A stretch of 64,000 bases of DNA. It comes from Hafnia alvei (lineage in GTDB: Bacteria > Pseudomonadota > Gammaproteobacteria > Enterobacterales > Enterobacteriaceae). The position numbers and the translations under genes were made by a program. Positions 51,615 to 61,414 of the stretch are shown one piece after another. The notes beneath the pieces are model-generated. The model had not been told where the DNA came from, searched no databases, and saw only the letters and a program-made list of their open reading frames with translations. Position 1 is the stretch's first letter; each line of letters starts with the position of its first letter. Location: assembly GCF_964063325.1 (NCBI RefSeq), contig NZ_OZ061315.1, positions 3,534,001-3,598,000 of the forward strand, given 5' to 3'.

Positions 51615-54214
51615 TAGCTATCTACCTCAATGCTGAACTCTCCGCTTTTCACACCGAAATGAATTTTCGTAATAGCTTCACCGGAGGCCAAGCGCTGTAA
51701 TAAAACGAGTGATACCGGGGGTAACAACACACCATCAATGACCGATTCCAGCATGCGTGCGCCATTCTCTTTTCGATGCGCACGCAACAAGATTTCTTCA
51801 TGCACTGCCTCGTCAATCACAACCTCTGCATGAAAACGCTCAGCCAACGTTTTATTCAGGTGAGCTAATTTACTCGCAACAATTTCCCTGAGAACATCAG
51901 GAGCCAATGGCAGATACGGAATCACTTCCATTCGCGCCAATAGAGCTGGTTTGAAAAACGCGGCGAGTTCAGGATAAAGAGCATCTTGAATTTCTTCAGG
52001 TCGATCATGTAATTCATCGATAACCTGATATCCCAAGTTTGAGGTCAGGAAAAATACGATGTTTTTGCAATCAATTATCCGACCTTCACCATCAGCAAGT
52101 TCCCCTTTATCAAAAGCTTGATAGAAAAGATTCAGAACATCGGGATGTGCTTTTTCAACCTCATCCAGTAATACAACTGAGTATGGCTTTTGGCGAATAG
52201 CCTCTGTCAGAATACCGCCTTCGCCGTAGCCAACATATCCAGGAGGGGAGCCGATCAGCCGAGAAACGGTATGTTTTTCCTGAAATTCCGACATATTAAT
52301 GCTGGTCAACCAAGCTCGCCCACCGAACAACAGATCGGCAATGCGCAAAACGGTTTCAGTCTTACCTACGCCACTTGGCCCCACCAGCAAGAATGCACCT
52401 AGAGGCCGTCCTGTTTTACGTAAATCTGCACGTGCAGTTAATAAATGACGATGCAAATGGCTCAGCGCTAAACCCTGCCCTTTGATATCTTCCCCTAAAT
52501 AGTCAGGTAGCTCAGTAATCACTTTAAGCTCACTGCGCGATATTTGATTTAGGGGAACACCTGTCCATTCGGCAATAACAGAAGCGATAAGAAGTCGGTC
52601 AACGTGAGGAGAAACACTGACGTTTTGCAGCTGTAATTCAGCTAGTTCATGCTCAAGTCTGACTAAGTTTTCCGCCAACTGCGGCGTACTTTCGCCAGCT
52701 AAAATAGCTTGCCGTTGTTTAATGATATCAATGACCAGCGTTTGCTGTTTTTGCCAAGTCGCATGCTGTTCATCAAGCTCATTTTTTAATATTTGCTGAA
52801 GCTGATAAAGATCGCTCAATCGACTAGCGTGGTCGTTTAATCCAATACGCTGTTCACGCTCTATATTGGAAATTTCAAGCTGGCATTCACATAGCTGCGT
52901 TTGCAAAGCGCTAATATTGCGAGGCGGTGTTGTCATATTTATTGCACACCGAGCACAGGCGGTATCCAATACATCTATCGCTTTATCGGGTAGCTGACGT
53001 CCAGATAGATAACGGGCGCTGAGCTGTGCAGCAGCTTGAATAGCATCTTCATTAATGAGGACCCCGTGAGCGTCTTCATACCGAGACTGTAAACCTCGCA
53101 GAATAATCGTTGCCTGCTCAATTGACGGCTCTTTAACCTGTACTATTTGGAAACGACGTGATAGCGCAGCATCTTTTTCAATATATTTTTTATATTCATG
53201 CCAAGTAGTCGCCGCTATCGTTTTAAGCTCACCGCGCGCTAATGCAGGCTTAAGTAAGTTTGATACATCTAGCCCACCTTGTTGGTTTCCTGCGCCTATT
53301 AATGTATGAGCCTCATCAATAAATAAAATAATAGAATGTTCAGCTTCTAGGACCTCTTGCATAAGCCCTTTGAAGCGTTTTTCGAATTCACCTTTTACCG
53401 ATGCCCCCGCCTGCATTGCACCTAGGTCTAAACTCAGCAACTCACTGCCTTGTATTTTTTCAGGCACCTGATTTGCAATAATGCGTAATGCCAGTCCTTC
53501 AATGAGTGCGCTTTTTCCTACTCCAGCCTCACCCACCACAATCGGGTTGTTTTTTCTACGGCGGCATAAAATATCGATCATTAAATCAATTTCAGCGTCG
53601 CGACACAGCACAGGATCCAGCTTTCCAGTACGGGCCTGTTCTGTCACATTCAAGGTAAAGCGAGATAAAAGCGAACCGTCAGAGTTCCCATTTGGGCCAG
53701 ATGACGTGCTTAATTCCCCCTGAGTTTTAGCTATCGGAATCTCTGCGGAGTCTTGAGTTAATGCAATAAAATCCTTCGCAATCTGCTCTCGATTTAATTC
53801 ATCCAAACGATAGCTAATTTCTACCGGTAAATAACGATGGCGATGATGCAACAATCCAAGAAGCAGCACGCCACTACGCAAGTTTTCATGCTTTAACTCA
53901 ATAGAAGCAAGTAGCCAACTATCTTGTAGCCACTCCACGAGCAAAGGTGAAAAACTCGGATAACTTTGTGGGTAGGCTGAATGGTCGACGGGCTGATTTA
54001 ACAAACCTTGCTTAAAGTCATCTAGGTTTACGCCAAGTTGGCCAAATATCACCCGCACATCACACAAAGGCGTCTCAAGCAGCTGATATAAAAAATGCCC
54101 GACCGTAATTTCCGTAGCCTGCTGGTTTAAACTCCAGGCCGCGGCATTTTCTAGAGCATTACGCGCTACGGGATTAAGACGCTCAACTAAAGCAGGAAGA
54201 TCAATTCTAATCAC
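51614..54214 (-). CDS. tssH: ClpV ATPase (TssH), sheath disassembly
   Basis: ClpV is a Clp/Hsp100 AAA+ hexamer that unfolds contracted TssB/TssC sheaths for reuse. The 866-residue product has a Clp-N domain (about 1-150), a first AAA+ module with Walker A GEAGVGKS (228-235), a middle coiled coil (about 440-520), and a second AAA+ module with Walker A GPSGVGKT (about 613-620). The SxGYVGYGEGG pore region is in the second module. The N-terminus should bind the TssC recruitment helix. It lies between tssL and vasH, as in V. cholerae. Confidence 0.96.
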   Translation of the reverse strand: MIRIDLPALVERLNPVARNALENAAAWSLNQQATEITVGHFLYQLLETPLCDVRVIFGQLGVNLDDFKQGLLNQPVDHSAYPQSYPSFSPLLVEWLQDSWLLASIELKHENLRSGVLLLGLLHHRHRYLPVEISYRLDELNREQIAKDFIALTQDSAEIPIAKTQGELSTSSGPNGNSDGSLLSRFTLNVTEQARTGKLDPVLCRDAEIDLMIDILCRRRKNNPIVVGEAGVGKSALIEGLALRIIANQVPEKIQGSELLSLDLGAMQAGASVKGEFEKRFKGLMQEVLEAEHSIILFIDEAHTLIGAGNQQGGLDVSNLLKPALARGELKTIAATTWHEYKKYIEKDAALSRRFQIVQVKEPSIEQATIILRGLQSRYEDAHGVLINEDAIQAAAQLSARYLSGRQLPDKAIDVLDTACARCAINMTTPPRNISALQTQLCECQLEISNIEREQRIGLNDHASRLSDLYQLQQILKNELDEQHATWQKQQTLVIDIIKQRQAILAGESTPQLAENLVRLEHELAELQLQNVSVSPHVDRLLIASVIAEWTGVPLNQISRSELKVITELPDYLGEDIKGQGLALSHLHRHLLTARADLRKTGRPLGAFLLVGPSGVGKTETVLRIADLLFGGRAWLTSINMSEFQEKHTVSRLIGSPPGYVGYGEGGILTEAIRQKPYSVVLLDEVEKAHPDVLNLFYQAFDKGELADGEGRIIDCKNIVFFLTSNLGYQVIDELHDRPEEIQDALYPELAAFFKPALLARMEVIPYLPLAPDVLREIVASKLAHLNKTLAERFHAEVVIDEAVHEEILLRAHRKENGARMLESVIDGVLLPPVSLVLLQRLASGEAITKIHFGVKSGEFSIEVDS

Positions 54215-54279
54215 TTACTTCTCCTTGTGAAAATACGGGTAAAGCGAGCTATCTACGCTTTTCCTCATCCATGAATAAT

Positions 54280-55086
54280 TTATGGCAGCAAATCATTTAA
54301 CCGAGTAATAATGTCTTGAGTCTGATTATGTAAGCCCCAGGCAAACATGCCGTAGCTAAATAAAGCCACCGTCACCAGCCCCCAGAAAACTTTTCTCCCG
54401 GTTAAATACCGATTCAAGCGATACCGAGATTCACTGTTAGATTTCCCGAAATGCACGACTGTGGCATTCAGGATTTCTAAACCACGGGTTGGGTCAATTT
54501 TGTTCAAAATCTGTAGTTTTTGGTGAATATTACGCAGAATTTTTTCTCTATCTTCTTGATATTGCATTGTCATCCGATAGCGCCCTTGAAAACCTAAGCA
54601 CAAACATAGATGTATAAACGCTAACAGATCACGATATCGAGCCGGTTCGAGAAGCAACCGATCTATCAATTGAAAGCATTTCTCGCCTCCCCAAGTCTCA
54701 CTATGGAAACGGACTAACAATGTATGTTGCGCCCAACCATCAACTCCCCACGGTCTTGCCATCACCATTTCGTCGATGAAGGTGCAAAAAAAGTAACTCC
54801 AAGACAGCAAAATACCTGGCTCATAATTTTCAACCTCAAGCCGCTGCAGCGTATTTCTAATCTCTTGCTCCACTTGAGCAATCAAGGGAGGGATCAGCGG
54901 CGGCTCATTCAATGACTTAATCCGATTAATAAGCCCAAGCAACGGCGCAGAAGCTTCAATCAGTGGGTTTCGATGCACTAGGCAAGAAAGCGCATCGTCG
55001 CTAGTCGCATGTTCCACGCCAGCCGCCCCCGAAAGAAACTCAGCGCTATTTTTCCCCGCATTGTCGTTATTAATAACGATATCCAT
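54280..55086 (-). CDS. tssL: TssL (DotU/VasF), T6SS inner-membrane protein
   Basis: TssL is a C-tail-anchored membrane protein that joins TssM and recruits the baseplate. The cytoplasmic DotU domain occupies about 30-215 and contains YFFCTFIDEMVMARPWG and FLALCLGFQGRY-like motifs. The single membrane segment is near the C-terminus (about 235-255). There is no peptidoglycan-binding OmpA-like extension. I prefer the ATG at 55086, with AGGAG nine bases upstream, over the ATG at 55095, which would leave no spacing. It is coupled to tssK. Confidence 0.93.
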   Translation of the reverse strand: MDIVINNDNAGKNSAEFLSGAAGVEHATSDDALSCLVHRNPLIEASAPLLGLINRIKSLNEPPLIPPLIAQVEQEIRNTLQRLEVENYEPGILLSWSYFFCTFIDEMVMARPWGVDGWAQHTLLVRFHSETWGGEKCFQLIDRLLLEPARYRDLLAFIHLCLCLGFQGRYRMTMQYQEDREKILRNIHQKLQILNKIDPTRGLEILNATVVHFGKSNSESRYRLNRYLTGRKVFWGLVTVALFSYGMFAWGLHNQTQDIITRLNDLLP

Positions 55087-55091
55087 TGATG

Positions 55092-56432
55092 TCATCTCCT
55101 AATCGCCCAAAACTGCATATCAAGATTTGGGAACTTCCCACCGATATGGAATGCAAACCCACTATCCTTAGTCAGTTCAGGCCAATGTGGACTTTGGCGA
55201 TCGAGAGAAAAATAGATGTATCCACTGTGGTAAGGCAGCTGCCTTGGCGTTGAGGTGAGTAACCGAAGTTGAATACCTTGGGTATGCGAGCTTACCAGTT
55301 GCATGATTTTCTCTGGCGTCGCCACTTTACTTTGTTGTACAAACTGTTTGCTTAATATGTCTAACGGCATGTTTGCACGAATAGCCAATACAAATTCTGC
55401 TTCTTGCAACAACTCAACTTGACCGACTACCGCTACCAGCACACCAAAGCGCTGCTCGCGCAGCTGCAATGACACTGCCCGCGGCGAAAGCACAGTACTC
55501 AATGCTTGGCGGAGCGCTAACATCAGCGGTGTATAGCTAAGCTGTAAATTGTCATGCCGATACACAGGCGTATCTATTGGTAATCGAGATGCATCCGTAA
55601 ATGTCATCATCTCGCCACAAAGACCAATCAGTTCATGAAATAAAGGCTCAGGATGAAGAGTTGCCCGGTGTGTTAAATGTTGTAACCGCGGTTGGACTCT
55701 ATTTAGCATTTGCAACAACATAAATTCAGCTACATCAGCAACACCTTGTTGGTTAGGTGAACCAATACGTTCAGCCAAGTTTTTGGCTCTTTCTGTTATT
55801 AACCCGCTAATTTCTGATAAGAAACTTTTTAATCGTGGTGTCGCACTAATTGAAAGACAGGTTGGGATAAACTCGCTGTCCAGCAAGATGCTGCCATCGG
55901 GGCGTTTATCCGCAATTTTTGCAATTGGCAAAGCGGCATAGGTGCTTCGATCTTGACTCTCCAGCATAAGACGCAAGTTCACTTTTGCCAGCGGGAGTTC
56001 GGTTATATCCGCGCTCAATGAATAGAGATCGCGGACATCTTCTTGGTGTGATTGAAAACGAGAGTGGTTTGGCCCAGAACGATTCTGTAGATTGACCTCC
56101 GCAACATGATCGTTTGCCAATGCTTGCACCAAGTAAACAGTTTGTCCGACTAAACTGGCATCGTTAATTTCAAGCGGTAAGGGCATCACATCTTCATAGG
56201 GTAGGCTAAAAACACTGCCATCAGGCATAACCCCGGAAGCACTACTCAATGTAATTCGGCCAAAGCTAAGATGATCATCATTGATTTTCAACTCGGTAAC
56301 CCCCGAGAAGTGCTCTCCTAAAGCAGAGAATCGGCTATGTAATAGATAATCAATGTGACGTTGTTGCTGTTGGAAATGCTGCGGTTTAATAAATAAACCC
56401 TCACTCCAAATAATACGGTTACGTGTCAACAT
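55092..56432 (-). CDS. tssK: TssK, T6SS baseplate adaptor
   Basis: TssK trimers join the baseplate to the membrane complex. The 446-residue product starts with the family signature WSEGLFIKPQHFQQQ and ends with GGKFPNLDMQFWAIRR, where the C-terminal domain contacts the membrane complex. It sits two bases after tssJ and runs into the tssL start. The order tssJ, tssK, tssL is the most conserved block of T6SS loci. Confidence 0.96.
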   Translation of the reverse strand: MLTRNRIIWSEGLFIKPQHFQQQQRHIDYLLHSRFSALGEHFSGVTELKINDDHLSFGRITLSSASGVMPDGSVFSLPYEDVMPLPLEINDASLVGQTVYLVQALANDHVAEVNLQNRSGPNHSRFQSHQEDVRDLYSLSADITELPLAKVNLRLMLESQDRSTYAALPIAKIADKRPDGSILLDSEFIPTCLSISATPRLKSFLSEISGLITERAKNLAERIGSPNQQGVADVAEFMLLQMLNRVQPRLQHLTHRATLHPEPLFHELIGLCGEMMTFTDASRLPIDTPVYRHDNLQLSYTPLMLALRQALSTVLSPRAVSLQLREQRFGVLVAVVGQVELLQEAEFVLAIRANMPLDILSKQFVQQSKVATPEKIMQLVSSHTQGIQLRLLTSTPRQLPYHSGYIYFSLDRQSPHWPELTKDSGFAFHIGGKFPNLDMQFWAIRR

Positions 56433-56434
56433 AA

Positions 56435-56944
56435 TTAATCCTCGCTTTCCTTGCGTACATCAATATCAGCCTTGTGCAAATGCACTAGCACTTGGTACTT
56501 GTGTCCTATGGGGGCTAGCTTTAATACTTTCTTCCATTGAGCACCATTAGGCTTACTGTAATAAGCAGCTACACCGATATAGTGAACTTTGCTATCTAAC
56601 TCAGTCGGATAAATATACTTATACTGGCCTGGCAATAGCGTGAAGTCCTGATGGTCAATATAGTTTTTCCCTAGAACCTCTTTCATATCCTTTGCAGTCA
56701 ACTGATCATAATCGGCAGCTAACAATTTGGAGTCCTCAGACATTAATATCACCTGAAAAGCTAGCGGAGAGGCTTCATTGTCACTATTTGGATTTATGTC
56801 ATCGTCCGCCAACAATGTTAATCCCAAAGTAGATGACAATTTACTTGCATCAGGCTCTTCCTTGCCAAACCAAGGTCCTTTTCCGCATCCACTCAATAAC
56901 AATATCGATAGGAGAATAGCGGATACTTTTTGCCATAGGATCAT
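56435..56944 (-). CDS. tssJ: TssJ (VasD), T6SS outer-membrane lipoprotein
   Basis: TssJ anchors the membrane complex to the outer membrane by binding TssM. The 169-residue product has a lipoprotein signal with lipobox LSGC (Cys20). The mature beta-sandwich shows the typical SPLAFQVILMSEDSKLL and a closing strand region HKYQVLVHLHKADI. The ATG shares one base with the stop of the FHA gene. Confidence 0.94.
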   Translation of the reverse strand: MILWQKVSAILLSILLLSGCGKGPWFGKEEPDASKLSSTLGLTLLADDDINPNSDNEASPLAFQVILMSEDSKLLAADYDQLTAKDMKEVLGKNYIDHQDFTLLPGQYKYIYPTELDSKVHYIGVAAYYSKPNGAQWKKVLKLAPIGHKYQVLVHLHKADIDVRKESED

Positions 56945-58227
56945 TAAGATTCCTCTCCTTGAAGCTGGCGCAAAGTTTGGTCATAAACTTGCTCATAGAC
57001 TTCATGAAATAATTTTTCTACGCCAATTTGACGCCCAGAAAGCAACTCGTTGAAATAATGCTGATACATTTCCCAGATCCAATTTTGATCATTGATACTT
57101 GCCATGTGGTCTCTGCGATAACGCTGAAATCGAGCCATTAAAACAGAAGGCGAAAAGCTCTGAATGACAGAAGAAAGAGCTGCATCAATAGCTCTATTTG
57201 AAGCCTGATAATGCAGTCTCATGTGAGTAAGGCTTTCTGCAACTGCCGCTGAAGGAGTGAGATGAACCTGGCTTTTTTGATCGCCATAAAGAGTCTCTAC
57301 CGTCTCTTTATAGTTCAGCCCTAAACGCAACGGATTATCTTCGATCGGTTGTAGCTGTTTTTTGGTATTTTTTTGAGCTTGATTGAGATCTAATAGTCCT
57401 TGAATGGCCGCATTTAATGTCCGACCTGCCTCTTCAAGAAAACTATTCGCTGCCTGACTGTCTCTGAAAGGTAAAAACTCGCCTAACCCACGTAATACGG
57501 GCGTCAAAGCAACATTCTCAAATATATCAGCATTACTTTCATTCAATGGCGCTGAATAAAAAGAGGATGGAACATCAAGATACTCATCATCCATCATATG
57601 TTCTTCTTGCGAAGTAACAACCGGTTCTGTGCGAGCCATTAATGGATTATCTAACAAATGAGAAGATGAGTTATCGGCCACTGAGTTACGATTCACACCT
57701 AATGTACTTGGTTCAAAAGATTGCATATTCGATTCTTTTATTGATGTGCTTAAATTATATTGAGATGCAGCATGATTCGTTGGTTCATTGATGACACGGT
57801 TAACATTATTCATTTCTTCAGTACTAATGATATTTTGCAGCTGCAAATAGTCTGGCGCCGCCGGAGAGTGCTCATTTAACTGCAAATGAACACTAAGATT
57901 TAAATCTCCAATACTTATAGAGTCACTCTGAGATAATGCGATTAACTTTTCTGAAGGGCAGCCATGATTAGAGTGATTAATCAGGCAATTACCAATAAGA
58001 TCTTGCAAGCAGAATTGCCCATCACTCCAAATAATATTGGCATTTAGTGGCTTAATTTTCTGTGCAGAGTCTTGCAATAACCAATGGTTACCGACACTAA
58101 CAGGTTCGCAGCCAAAGCTTCCCCCTTCGGTTGTAAATACATGCATCCTATCAATGCTTCCACGCAACGATTTAATATCTTTGATATAAAGAGTTAATGT
58201 TGCAGATGAAAATGTAGAACCATCCAT
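56944..58227 (-). CDS. FHA-domain T6SS protein (VasC/TagH type)
   Basis: The N-terminal part (about 20-110) is a diverged FHA domain with the pattern GSFGCEPVSVGNHWLL ... DGQFCLQDLIGNCLINH. A variable middle and a conserved C-terminal VasC-type domain (about 320-425, including SPSVLMARFQRYRRDHM and QIGVEKLFHEVYE) follow. In systems with Thr kinase control, FHA proteins bind a phosphorylated partner; no PpkA/PppA pair lies in this window. The ATG at 58227 has AGGAG seven bases upstream. A GTG at 58245 would overlap tssG and is less likely. Confidence 0.88.
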   Translation of the reverse strand: MDGSTFSSATLTLYIKDIKSLRGSIDRMHVFTTEGGSFGCEPVSVGNHWLLQDSAQKIKPLNANIIWSDGQFCLQDLIGNCLINHSNHGCPSEKLIALSQSDSISIGDLNLSVHLQLNEHSPAAPDYLQLQNIISTEEMNNVNRVINEPTNHAASQYNLSTSIKESNMQSFEPSTLGVNRNSVADNSSSHLLDNPLMARTEPVVTSQEEHMMDDEYLDVPSSFYSAPLNESNADIFENVALTPVLRGLGEFLPFRDSQAANSFLEEAGRTLNAAIQGLLDLNQAQKNTKKQLQPIEDNPLRLGLNYKETVETLYGDQKSQVHLTPSAAVAESLTHMRLHYQASNRAIDAALSSVIQSFSPSVLMARFQRYRRDHMASINDQNWIWEMYQHYFNELLSGRQIGVEKLFHEVYEQVYDQTLRQLQGEES

Positions 58228-58231
58228 GTTG

Positions 58232-59194
58232 TTACTCCTGAACACTTATAATTACACGGGGAATGACTGGAGGCTGACCAAGAAATGTCGTCCATCCTAA
58301 TAAGCACCCTTTATCATGACCTAAGCAGGTTCTCACTGACTGCTTTGGTGCTAGTCCAAGCTGTAAATCCCATGCCAACTGGTCTCGCAGAATAAATGCA
58401 ACAAAAGTGACTAGAGGTCGATAAAGATCGCCATTAGGTAAAAAGCGCAAAAAGTGAGCGTGAGAAAGATCATGAATGCATAGCGTAAATTTTCCACAAA
58501 CGTCAGGTGAATAATCGCCAATAACGAAATTCCCACGCAGATCAGAGTTTAATTCACCTAAACGATTTTGTTGGTGTGGCACAATTGGAACCCGGCGATA
58601 TTGCCAACTCTCTACTTCAATGTTTGGCAAATCAAAGCAATGAGAAATTAATCCCGACACAACGTCAGGAGATCGACCCGGCGCAGCAAGCAGGCCAGAA
58701 TAGGCCAACATTTTGCTGTGATTAACCGGGATCACATCGCGTAAAGTTCGGCTCCCTAAGCCAACTAACGAAAACATCATCTGAGAAAAACCATCATTAC
58801 CATCTGCCTGATAACGAATGTAATAGCGATATTTTCTCCAAGCTAGATGCAATAACATCAAAAAGCGATGATTAAAAAAATCAATAAAATGATAAAGATT
58901 GCCGTCTTGCTGCGCATACTCCCAAGCCAGCCGTTCTAAATAATAACCGGGCAATGGGGACTGGCTGCCATGAAGTCCCAAAAAGGAAACTTCTAAATCA
59001 TAGCCTCGCCCATCCTTTTTCAAAGATACGACATCGCTAGAAGGAAACCCCAAAGATGCACAAGAAGAGAAACGGATAAACTCCTCGCTAGCAAGCCTTC
59101 CCTTCTCACATTCAACCTGCTGATTTTCTATTTTGTATAAAAGCTCAACGAGTTGGTAGAAGTTATAATGTTGAATATTTGTAAGTTCTGTCAT
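58232..59194 (-). CDS. tssG: TssG (VasB), T6SS baseplate wedge component
   Basis: TssG joins two TssF and one TssE in the baseplate wedge. The 320-residue product has the conserved regions FYQLVELLYKIE near the start, then VSFLGLHGSQSPLPGYYLE and FNHRFLMLLHLAWRKYRY. It overlaps the tssF stop by four bases and precedes the FHA gene by four. Confidence 0.95.
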   Translation of the reverse strand: MTELTNIQHYNFYQLVELLYKIENQQVECEKGRLASEEFIRFSSCASLGFPSSDVVSLKKDGRGYDLEVSFLGLHGSQSPLPGYYLERLAWEYAQQDGNLYHFIDFFNHRFLMLLHLAWRKYRYYIRYQADGNDGFSQMMFSLVGLGSRTLRDVIPVNHSKMLAYSGLLAAPGRSPDVVSGLISHCFDLPNIEVESWQYRRVPIVPHQQNRLGELNSDLRGNFVIGDYSPDVCGKFTLCIHDLSHAHFLRFLPNGDLYRPLVTFVAFILRDQLAWDLQLGLAPKQSVRTCLGHDKGCLLGWTTFLGQPPVIPRVIISVQE

Positions 59195-60966
59195 ATTAGT
59201 GGCCGACTTCCCAATTGAAGTGGCCAGCGATAACTTGCTTGGCTGTCTGTATTAATTACCGTTAATTCATGGAAAGCATTTACACTGGCAAACAAAGAAA
59301 AAAATCTAGCAAGGACGCTGCCAAATAAATACATATCTCCTTCACTAGAAAATGCTGATTGCTTCATATACAGCGTTGACTGAATACCTCTAACCGGTTG
59401 CCCTTTTATCAGCCTATCAACAGGCTTAGTTTCTAATCGTTCAATCCCTGACAAACGTCGCTGGGATATTTTAGAGGCTTGTTGATCGTTCATTGCAGGG
59501 AAATCATAATTTCTAATAATTTGTAACAACGCGTCTTTGTTCAACAACGATAGATAGTTAAGTGATAAGTTTGATACTAACGTCCATTGTAATCCGCCAT
59601 CCATAATGGGCCTAAGTGGCAAGGTAGGATGAGTTATATTTTTAAAACTAACAAATGGAGGTGTATCACTATAACTTACGTTAATATCGCCAATACCTAA
59701 TCTTGTAGGAACTCGGCGGTTAGAGCATAACAACTCTGCGGATATCGTTTCTTCATCATCAGTTATTACAGATTCATCCCCGCGAACAAATGTAATGCTA
59801 TGCTCTAGGCCATCGAATTTAAGTGCGTTGTGAACGCCTAGATGATAGTAACGTGTTGAACGCTCTTTCTCATATTCAGTTTGATGACGAAAACTTTCAA
59901 ATGGGTGATAAATACGAGCGGGCTTAGTTTCGTTGCGCTGTTCATGCCCATGTTTTGTCAGCCATCCTTCTATTTTTTTTACTGAAAATATTTCATAAAA
60001 CTCTGGTCGTGAGTGGCTAGCTCGTAATGGATAACTAACACTTCGCCCATCTAATTGTAGAGGCTCGCTGTGATGTGGAAATAGATTAACAGCAGGGGCA
60101 CAATGTAATCGTAAGCTATCAGAGTGGATTTTTACATCTGCTGGCAATGGTTTATCAAAATAAAATGATATCTCTATTTTTCTAACTGGTTTTTCTTGTG
60201 GTAGAGAGCCAAATCCTTTGAAGTCTAAAAATAATAGGCTCTCAGGAAAACAAAAGTAATCTTGTAATATTCTGTATCCGGAATATACATTTTTTGGATA
60301 TGGCAAAAGCGCGTCTTGATTATTAAAACCAACAGGCGAGATATCTATATTTGGCACAGAAAACTCAACACCATCTAGCAATACAGCCGCAGATTTAAAA
60401 TGATGTAAAAACCATAAATATAATTGAGTTGCACTATGGTCATTATTACCAAGATACATCCTCATGTTATCTAAACTTATCTTTTCCAGACTAATTTGAC
60501 CAAAAACGTCAAATGACAAAGTCAGTTTTCCATTTTCATTGCTGTTATTTGACTGTATACCATTTAACTCAATGGGTAGGATCCATACATCCCGACAGGT
60601 AGAGAACTGGCAGGATAATCCATCTATCGCTTTAGCCCCTAATAAAACATTTTCTGAAATATAAGCGGCCTCACTGATCGATTGTTCCTTCGGTGAAAAC
60701 TGAATTATTGTCATGCTTGGTACAGAGCGTAAATAATTAGGCCAAAGCATATTAAGGAGGCCATGAGTCAACTCTGGAAATTCATCTTCAATTTTTTCTC
60801 GCAGGCTCCCAGAGAGAAATGCGAACCCTTCCAGTAATCGTTCAACATCAGGATCGGTGCTTTGCTCCGATAAAAAACGTGTTAGTTGCGGCCATATCTG
60901 AGAAAACTCAGCACCTTGATTACGTAAATATGCCAGCTCATCTCTAAAATAATCTTCTAGTTTCAT
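59191..60966 (-). CDS. tssF: TssF (VasA), T6SS baseplate wedge component
   Basis: The 591-residue product begins with the family signature YFRDELAYLRNQGAEF and continues with DPDVERLLEGFAFLSGSLREKIEDEFPELT. TssF is the major baseplate wedge protein, related to phage gp6. The C-terminal part contains the usual LYLFGSVLARFFSLFASVNAF. It is 15 bases downstream of tssE and coupled to tssG. Confidence 0.96.
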   Translation of the reverse strand: MKLEDYFRDELAYLRNQGAEFSQIWPQLTRFLSEQSTDPDVERLLEGFAFLSGSLREKIEDEFPELTHGLLNMLWPNYLRSVPSMTIIQFSPKEQSISEAAYISENVLLGAKAIDGLSCQFSTCRDVWILPIELNGIQSNNSNENGKLTLSFDVFGQISLEKISLDNMRMYLGNNDHSATQLYLWFLHHFKSAAVLLDGVEFSVPNIDISPVGFNNQDALLPYPKNVYSGYRILQDYFCFPESLLFLDFKGFGSLPQEKPVRKIEISFYFDKPLPADVKIHSDSLRLHCAPAVNLFPHHSEPLQLDGRSVSYPLRASHSRPEFYEIFSVKKIEGWLTKHGHEQRNETKPARIYHPFESFRHQTEYEKERSTRYYHLGVHNALKFDGLEHSITFVRGDESVITDDEETISAELLCSNRRVPTRLGIGDINVSYSDTPPFVSFKNITHPTLPLRPIMDGGLQWTLVSNLSLNYLSLLNKDALLQIIRNYDFPAMNDQQASKISQRRLSGIERLETKPVDRLIKGQPVRGIQSTLYMKQSAFSSEGDMYLFGSVLARFFSLFASVNAFHELTVINTDSQASYRWPLQLGSRPLI

Positions 60967-60981
60967 ATTTAATTATTTAGT

Positions 60982-61410
60982 TTAGCGCAGCTGATAACGC
61001 GAGCTATCATCGAGCTGAATATTAAAGTTGACGACACTGTCTATATCTTCGAATTGTATATGCGCCTTGACCTGAAAAAATAACGTTAGCGGATCGCTCT
61101 CTTTATTAAAGGTGGCAACATCCACTGATCTTACTCTTGGATCAAAGTTCTCAATACATTGTTGAATCGCTTTACAAACTGAAGCAGATATATCGACAGA
61201 GCTTCCTGTTGCATCATTAAAATCTACAACACCTAGTTCGGGGCTACTTTGGCAACATCCTGGGCGTGAGTTCAACACGTCGTTAAGGTTTTGTTTCAGC
61301 GACGTAAGTAGGTCACTGGACTTGTCCAGTGACCTTATCGATGCACCTTCATCAATACGCCCAAACAAGCTACACGCCCGAGTTCTTTGCCAAGGGGTGA
61401 GTGCAGGCAT
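60982..61410 (-). CDS. tssE: TssE, gp25-like baseplate protein
   Basis: TssE corresponds to phage gp25 and nucleates sheath assembly on the baseplate. The 142-residue product contains SLKQNLNDVLNSRPG (gp25 core) and FDPRVRSVDV, with the conserved Glu in SPELGVVDF. It is four bases after tssC on the same transcript. Confidence 0.95.
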   Translation of the reverse strand: MPALTPWQRTRACSLFGRIDEGASIRSLDKSSDLLTSLKQNLNDVLNSRPGCCQSSPELGVVDFNDATGSSVDISASVCKAIQQCIENFDPRVRSVDVATFNKESDPLTLFFQVKAHIQFEDIDSVVNFNIQLDDSSRYQLR

Positions 61411-61414
61411 ACAA